A DNA stretch of 64,000 bases from Coriolopsis trogii. Its lineage: Eukaryota; Basidiomycota; Agaricomycetes; Polyporales; Polyporaceae. The notes below the pieces were generated by a model that was not told where the DNA came from, ran no database searches, and was given only the letters and a program-made list of their open reading frames with translations. The first letter of the stretch is position 1. Each line of letters begins with the position of its first letter. The position numbers were made by a program, and so were the translations under genes. The DNA lies in assembly GCA_020543525.1 (NCBI GenBank), contig JAHYIO010000028.1, positions 1,240,001 to 1,304,000 on the forward strand. The letters run 5' to 3'. This document shows positions 58,182 to 64,000 of the stretch, piece by piece.

Positions 58182-58601
58182 CTAGTGGATGAGAGCAGCT
58201 TTACATTGAAACAATGGCGATGTGGAGGAGAGTCAAGACTTAGACATTGCAGAGAAACGCTCAGTTTGTCTGGGTATACAGGGCGTCTCTGCGAGTTTAC
58301 CACTACGTGGGCGCTCATGGGGGTTAAGTATCCCAATAGCTTCGTCTTGCGGTGTCCAACAACGTTTTTGCGATCATTCCGTGCGTGAATCATCTCCCAA
58401 GTGCTACCGCCCTTTTGTCGTCACGATTGCAGCACTGCCAGAGGGAACGCGACTCGGGCGCGACTGGACACGTCTGTCACGGTGATGTCACTCTGTGACA
58501 GTGCGCGTAGGGGGGAGGCTGGAACGAGCGCCTGCGGGTCGGAGTGTTCTGAACGTGAACCGCGGCGACGACGACGGTCCGCATTTCCATCGTCCTCAAG
58601 C
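58182..58601. promoter_or_regulatory. Divergent intergenic region between IES6 and the MYND gene
   Basis: Promoters of both genes must lie here. An open plus-strand frame continues upstream of the chosen MYND start (to 58401), so the start could be earlier. Nothing else recognised. Confidence 0.4.
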
Positions 58602-59505
58602 ATGTTCCTCTTGTCCGTGTCGACGCTGGCCGGGGCAATGGTCATCCTTACCCTCGCCGCCGTCTTCATCCCTGACCCCCCGTGTCCGCTCGAGGAGGAC
58701 CGGAGTGGCTTTGCGTTCTGCGAGGTATGCATGAAAGAAGCACCCTATGCATGCTCTGCCTGCAAGACCACGCGTTACTGCTCGTCAGTCTCTTCGCCCT
58801 CTTCCTATTCTACCCGGAGCTTACAGTGACGATCGCGACAGACAACGGTGCCAACGTGCTGACTGGCGGAATCACCAGAGGTCGTGCAAGATTCAGCAGA
58901 AGCTGAACGACCTCAACACCCGTATCGCGTTGACTCCACCCAAACGGCCACCCATTGGCCAGTGCACAGGATGCAACGCGACTGCTGGACAGAGTCGGCA
59001 GCTAGCTATGTGTAAGGACTGTGGCTATCAGGTTTGCGACTTGTGTGAGTCGCACCACTCGAGAGGTGCGTTCGTCTGCTGCCTCCCCGAGGCCAAATGC
59101 ATCTCCCTCTTCCCCTCTATCCCGTCTCAACTCTCGACACACAAAACCATTTCCCTGTTTGTCCCCTCCGGTAGGTCCGGCCGCCTCGAAGACAGCTGCA
59201 GTCTCTCTTCACTCTTTTGGACGTCATCGGATGTTATGGACCGGTACGCTAACCTCACGTCGGCGCGTATAGGCACCTGTTACTGTCCCAACTCCAACTT
59301 TGGCAAGAGATACTGCCGGATGGAGCCTCGCTGGTTCCATTCCAACGGCCGTGGTCGCCAGTATGCTGGCGATAGGCACCCAGAAGCTCTCGGTGGCGTC
59401 TATGGTACACATGTCTATGAGCCGACCGCGCGCGCATGCGACAACTGTGGCGTAATCACCAAGCTATTCAAGAAGGAGTATCGTGACCCTTGGGTGTGGC
59501 ATTGA
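58602..59505 (+). CDS. MYND zinc-finger protein with N-terminal hydrophobic segment
   Basis: This is a small cysteine-rich protein. The start proposed at 58602 gives a hydrophobic N-terminus (MFLLSVSTLAGAMVILTLAA). A MYND finger follows: FCEVCMKEAPYACSACKTTRY C, then, past an intron, QRCQRADWRNHQRSCKIQQK, giving the full Cys/Cys, Cys/Cys, Cys/Cys, His/Cys pattern. MYND fingers bind proline-rich peptides or partner proteins. The rest contains two more Cys clusters: GQCTGCNATAGQSRQLAMCK, DCGYQVCDLCESHH, and in the last exon YCPNSNFGKRYCRMEPRWF and ARACDNCGVITKLFKKEY. A long intron of about 200 bases separates the last exon (from about 59275). About 215 residues. The start is uncertain; an upstream start would turn the hydrophobic part internal. 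Function is unknown. Confidence 0.7.
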
Positions 59506-59823
59506 AGTGCCTATTGCATTGGTCGTATGCCGCTCTTGTACCCCATCGCAGATGTCTGTCACTCGCAATGCTTTCAGTCGCTCTACGCCCATTCACCCCC
59601 CCAAATGTACTGCTAACTCCTAGTGTATCTATCTATTCATGCCCCTCCATGCCTCTCACCACCGTACACACTATTCCCATATTCCTGCTTCCCACGAACA
59701 CTTAGCATCCGCTCGTTCACATTCACGCATTCACGCTCGCCGTTCCCCCAGACGATTGTACCAATAGACTCTGCGCGTTGTCCTGCATTACGATATCACA
59801 GATGATGAATGCTACGAAGAACC
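59506..59823. other. Convergent intergenic region
   Basis: 3' ends of the MYND gene and the L1-domain gene. Nothing recognised. Confidence 0.4.
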
Positions 59824-61997
59824 TCATAGCTTTTTGGCCCTCTTGCCCAGCACCGCGTCCTTTGCACTCTTCGCAGCGGGCTTGGAGCCAACCACCTTCT
59901 CTTTCTTCGCCTCTCCTCCAGCGAGAGTACGCTTCTTCTTCATCTCCTCTACCGAGAGCGTTGCCTCGAGTGTACTCTCACCAGCACCAGCACCAGCACT
60001 GGCCTCCTCTTTGTGCTTCCGCTTCCTCTTCTTTTCGACCACAGGCGCAGCATCCGCGCTCTTAGAAGCAGCAGCGGTCGCGGGGACCACAGTCTGTGTC
60101 TCCTCCCCAGTAGCAGCAGCAGCATCAGCAGCCGCTTTCGCCGCTTTCTTCTTGCGTGGCTTGCGAGTGCTCGCGCTGGGTGTCTCAGGTTCGCCATCGG
60201 CCGCGTCGCCGCCGCCACCAGCCTGAACCAGCTTCGCGATGGCAGTGGTCACTGGTGTGTCGGCGGCGGCCTTGGTACGCTTCTTGCGCTTCGCCGGAGT
60301 CTCTGCCAGCCCGTCTGCGGGGGTGTTGGGCGGGTTCGGGGGGTTCGGTCGTCCGGCGGGCGTGGCGCCCTTCTCGTCGAAGAAGTCGACCGCCGATGCG
60401 CGCCGCTTCTTCTTGGAGTCAGAGGGCGTGACGGGGTCTGGCTTCGCGGATGTCGACGCGGTCTCTGGGACGGTCGTCGCAGGCGTCGATGCGGTGGCGT
60501 CGCGGGCCTCAGCGGCAGCCGCGCGCACCTTTTTCCGCTTTTCCTTCTTGACGGGTGCGGCTGGTGCTACCTCAGTTACTGCGGTCTCTTCCGACTTGGA
60601 GGCGGAGGGCGAGGGTGCAGAAACCTCTGCTGGGACGTTAGCTTGAGCTTTTTTGCGCTTGCGCTTCTCCTTCTCGGGAGCAGCGTCGGAGGATGTCGTC
60701 GCGGGTGCGGGCACAGGAGCGGGAGAGGGGACAGGCTCCCCCTCTGACTTACGACGCTTCTTCTTGGCAGGCTCAGACGCACCCGTATGCACTGGGGTCG
60801 GCGCATCCTTCGCCTTCTTGGGAGGAGCGGGGACGGGCTCTGCGACGACGGCAGGCTTGCCCTTCTTAGAGCTCGTCGTGCTCTCGTCACTGGGAGCCTT
60901 CCTCTTCTTCGGCTTCTCGGTCTCAATCTCTGCCTCGTCAGCAACCCGCTTCTTGCCCTTAGTCTTTGCCGTCATCACTGGCTCCTCCACTCTCATCTCC
61001 TCGTCTTCGTCAGAGCCGCCCTCCGCCGCGTCGTCCATCTCTTCGTCCTCGTCACCATCGCTGAGGCTCGCGACAAGTCCTTCCCATCGTCCACCGGCTT
61101 CGTCACCGAGGTCGCACTGCCAGATTGGCAGGGCAGCTGAAGAATTCGTCTTGATGAAGAAGCTTTGAACGTTGTCCCATCCGCCCTTGATATGTTTGAC
61201 AACTTCCGGGAGCGCTGTCTCCAGGTTCGCAAGCACATGGGCCGGCTTTTGGGAGACAGTGCCAATCTTTACAGAGCTACTTCGTTGTTAGATGAATGAG
61301 GTATGCGGCTGAGAGGATGTACGTACGTGCATGTCCCCTGATTTTGGTGGAAGTAAGTGGAGGAGATCGCACGTTCGAGCTCGCCCTTGAGATCCTTCCG
61401 CGTGATATTAACCGGGATAGGTTGCCTACGCTCACTTAGGCCAAGCAGAGGATCATATACGGACGTTGACTCACTTTTTGGCCTGGAAAAAAGTCTTCCC
61501 GAGAAGAGCAGGGAGCAACGGCACGACACGTTCGTCCGCGAGGAAAAGCCCGTTCTCCCTCAGCAGCATTCTCCTCGCCTCGAATGGCTTCCACTTCCCC
61601 CTTAAATGCCTGACGTCCACAACTCTCGAGATGAACTTTATGTCTTTGCTGGCGATGAGGTCCTTGTACTCGCGCTGAGGATCCTTCGTGATGAGGCAGA
61701 CCGAGCTTGTTCGAGGATCAACAATTGGATACTTCACGGGTCTGGCGATTCGTCTGTCAGCATAAAAGTGGAGAAATAGGCTAAAGAGTCTACGCACATA
61801 CGCGCAGGCTTCAGTTTCTTCTCCGGGTGCATGACCTTGGTGTTCACCACGAGCCAGACATTCTGTTCCTTGCCTGGGATGAGCAGACCTTCGGCCTTCT
61901 TTTCCTCGAACTTGACGGCGTGGGTCAGCAATGCGTCGACTGCACGCTTGCATTGTTGCGTCGAGACATGTCCGTCGATGAGGGAGGGTGAAGACAT
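59824..61997 (-). CDS. Ribosomal L1-domain nucleolar protein (Cic1/Utp30/RSL1D1-like)
   Basis: This is a nucleolar protein with a ribosomal-L1-like fold that binds pre-rRNA during ribosome assembly. The start is the ATG at 61997 (MSSPSLIDGHVSTQQCKRAV). The domain reads ALLTHAVKFEEKKAEGLLIP, NVWLVVNTKVMHPEKKLKP, then in the next exon VKYPIVDPRTSSVCLITKDP, KFISRVVDVRHLRGKWKPF and ERVVPLLPALLGKTFF. After introns it continues PVNITRKDLKGELERAISST and VLANLETALPEVVKHIKGGW, and NVQSFFIKTNSSAALPIW. The C-terminal half is very long, about 380 residues of Ala/Lys/Glu/Pro-rich sequence with many KKKRK clusters, ending AVLGKRAKKL. The tail is typical of nucleolar proteins but longer than in yeast Cic1 or Utp30. 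Cic1 and Utp30 are hard to tell apart here, so no symbol is given. About 650 residues. Confidence 0.83.
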
Positions 61998-62453
61998 GGT
62001 GAGCACTGGCAGGAGATAGCGTGGTCCGTACGGCGTGCAGTCGAGCAGCGACTTTAGTATTGACCTTGAAGCGCGGGTCTAAATTTCTGCACGTCACGTG
62101 TCGTTTCGGTCCGGCTCTCCGCTCAAAAGTCGCGTATAGCGTCGCACAAGCTATGTACAACATTCGACCGCATGCAAACACCCACAATCGCGAATAGATG
62201 TGTGAGGCAGACACTGCAGCCAGCACGAAGAGAGATGTCACAATAACTCAGTTTCACGACATTCACAACTCTACCGTCAGTTCGCCACCCATATTGACTC
62301 CCTGTGCAGCGTCGGACTACACACAATCTACCATAACAAGGCCACATTATCGTCACATTCACGCAGCCTCACTTCTGACTGTGAGTATCAGGGCTGGTAT
62401 GTCAAGTGAGCCTGAATACAGGTAATTCGTAGAGACTGATCCATCGTCAGACC
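61998..62453. promoter_or_regulatory. Promoter region of the L1-domain gene
   Basis: This lies between the L1-domain gene start and the UTP22 stop, both on the minus strand. A CACGTG E-box is at 62095-62100, 98 bases upstream of the L1 start. Use of the box is inferred. Confidence 0.45.
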
Positions 62454-64000
62454 TCATGCATTGCCTGATATGATCTTTGTAGCAATGCCAGTACCGAGCC
62501 TCGCAATCTCACTCAGCAGAGCATCCTGGTTCAACACAACTGCAGCTTTCTCCTTTTCATTAGTCTTCACAACCTCCTGTTGTGCTGTTAATTTGGATGG
62601 TATGTACGTTGGCGGAACGGAACTCACCTTGCCCGTCACGGGAATGCTTGAGAATCCTCCAAGGACTCTGAACGGTCTCGGGTGCTTCAGGTTCGGGAGC
62701 CATACACCGCCGATACGAGTACCGCCAAGAGGATCAGAGAAGAGGAGCGCAGCTTCCGCATATACATGCTGCCCGAAAATTAGCTACTGCGTCCTGAAAC
62801 AGCTCGGGCGTTGAGCCTCTCACCTTGAGATCGTCGAAGAACATGGCAGCAGGGTCAAGGCCTGGACAGGCGGATGATACAGCGTCTTTTGTGACTGCGT
62901 TAGCGTACTTCCCCTTCGTCGCCCATACTGAAGGGTCTGCATCGAGGTTCTGGTAGTACCGTGGCAGAAGCGCCGGGTTAAGCTCAACCACAAAGTCGTA
63001 ATGGTCCATTGGATGGTGGAAGAGTTTCTGCGGAGTCCCGTGGTAAGCGCCTGTGTGCACCACATCTCACAACGTACGTACCTTCACGTTCGCGTCGCCA
63101 GCCTCGAAAGCACATAGCTCGCCCCAAGCCGCTTTCGCGAGAGCAGTAATGCGGCGGGCAATGATCGCGTCGGGTCCGGACGCCGTCCACATGTGTCCCC
63201 GTGTGTCGAACTCGGTAACTAACGACCAAGCTGCTGAGCCTGCGGTAGACACAGCGGTCCCGGCAGACAAGGATGCGTCCGAGGCCTCGGGGTCGAGCGG
63301 TACCACGAGCCCTTTCGTCCAGTCCCAGTCCTTCAGGAACGCGAGGACTTGTGCGAATCCGCGCTCTTTCGTTCCGGGTACCCCCGCCTTTCCAGTGCCA
63401 ACTGACTCGGCGTCGGTGGAGGCGCGGGCCCCTGTGCGGAGGAAGATATACGCACAGAGCAGCTCTACGGCTTCCTCCTGGACGTGGCTACGGAGGAGCC
63501 AGTGAGCGGCGAACCACCGTTTCGCCAGCCTCACCGTACCCGCAAAGGCGGTGAAAGTGTGCGAGAGTGCGGCGACGGCGCGATGGTGGCGAGGGGCGTG
63601 GATGAACCGGCGGGTGTACAGCTCGCGCGCCTGAATCGCCGCCTGACGTTCGCGGGCCTCCTCCCCAGTGGGCGCACGCCGGAGGGCTTTCGGGATGTGG
63701 GGCTGGTCGTTGATGATACGGTCGAGCAGCGTCGCCTCGCGTTCGTGCCAGATGCGAGCACGGAAGGCCCAGCCCTCTGGAGTCACGATGTCTAGGAAGG
63801 CCTCGTCCTGGATGTCCTCGCGCTGAGGACCTTCTCCAAGTACGACACTGGCTTGCAGGCCTTTCACAGAGCCCATGAGGCATGTTGCGAGGCGCTCGAA
63901 GAACGCCAGCTTGATCTTCTGGATGGCGCGCAAGTCGTCTGGCCACCTCCCAGATTTTTCAAACTCGACGATGAGTTCCATGGCAGGTACATAGGACGCC
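62454..64000 (-). CDS. UTP22: U3 snoRNP/UtpC subunit UTP22 (Nrap family), partial
   Basis: Utp22 is part of the small-subunit processome and of the CURI link between rRNA processing and ribosomal-protein gene transcription. Only the C-terminal part is in the window; the gene runs past 64000. Visible segments are MELIVEFEKSGRWPDDLRAI, QKIKLAFFERLATCLM, GWAFRARIWHEREATLLDRI, HHRAVAALSHTFTAFAGTVR, LAKRWFAAHWLLRSHVQEEA and VELLCAYIF, all matching the Nrap repeat domains. After introns come LFHHPMDHYDFVVELNPALL, DPAAMFFDDLK, and the conserved ALLFSDPLGGTRIGGVWLPN. The C-terminus LNQDALLSEIARLGTGIATK ends with TGA at 62454-62456. The Met at 63981 is internal, since the frame stays open to the edge (SYVPAMELIVEF). 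Three introns are visible. Confidence 0.9.

Noticed and set aside
60013..60747. 244-residue plus-strand frame opposite the L1-domain gene
   Set aside because: Leu/Ser/Gly/Arg low-complexity shadow of the Lys/Ala-rich tail.
1..64000. tRNA, rRNA or CRISPR array
   Set aside because: No cloverleaf-like A/B box pairs, rRNA core sequences or regularly spaced repeats were seen by eye; a tRNA scan would be needed to be sure.

Overview
The window is nuclear DNA of a filamentous basidiomycete, most likely an agaricomycete of wood-rot (polypore-like) type. Genes are dense and GC-rich and are broken by many short GT..AG introns of about 50-60 bases. Typical basidiomycete families are present: fast-diverging F-box/LRR proteins, a copper-radical (glyoxal-type) oxidase, a sedolisin protease and a GH71 alpha-1,3-glucanase. 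No rRNA, tRNA, CRISPR array or intact transposon was found by eye. All exon joins are read by eye from frame continuity and splice sites, so spans are firmer than exact boundaries.

Layout. 0-6 kb: three genes on the minus strand, an MFS transporter cut by the left edge, a CmcJ/AsaB-like oxygenase and a type II membrane protein related to O-fucosyltransferases. 6.7-7.7 kb: an unrecognised proline-rich protein. 9.7-17.5 kb: MCM10, an F-box gene and RAD17, so two genome-duplication/checkpoint genes lie close together. MCM10 has three ACGCGT boxes in its promoter. 18-21.4 kb: 3-hydroxyanthranilate dioxygenase and a Ser/Thr kinase. 21.6-25.3 kb: two F-box/LRR-type genes. 26-32.6 kb: a sedolisin and a RhoGAP. 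33.2-35.5 kb: a second kinase, an inverted full-length paralogue of the first, with conserved sequence also upstream of the start codon.

36-46 kb: a small unknown gene; then the divergent pair UTP7/WDR46 and PUF6, both ribosome-biogenesis factors, which share a 184-base promoter with two perfect dyads; then an unknown gene and an alpha/beta hydrolase. 46.5-49 kb: a membrane-anchored copper-radical oxidase. 49-52.5 kb: a 3.5-kb gene-poor stretch with an inverted-repeat element and a 33-base palindrome. 52.5-56.7 kb: a LanC-like protein and a secreted GH71 glucanase. 57.4-64 kb: the INO80 subunit Ies6, a MYND zinc-finger protein, a ribosomal-L1-domain nucleolar protein and UTP22, cut by the right edge.

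Shared themes are ribosome assembly (UTP7, PUF6, L1-domain protein, UTP22), DNA replication and checkpoint (MCM10, RAD17), and secreted or surface enzymes (sedolisin, copper-radical oxidase, GH71). I see no secondary-metabolite core enzyme and no clear defence or mobile system. The least explained items are the inverted kinase pair and the inverted-repeat element near 50.3 kb.
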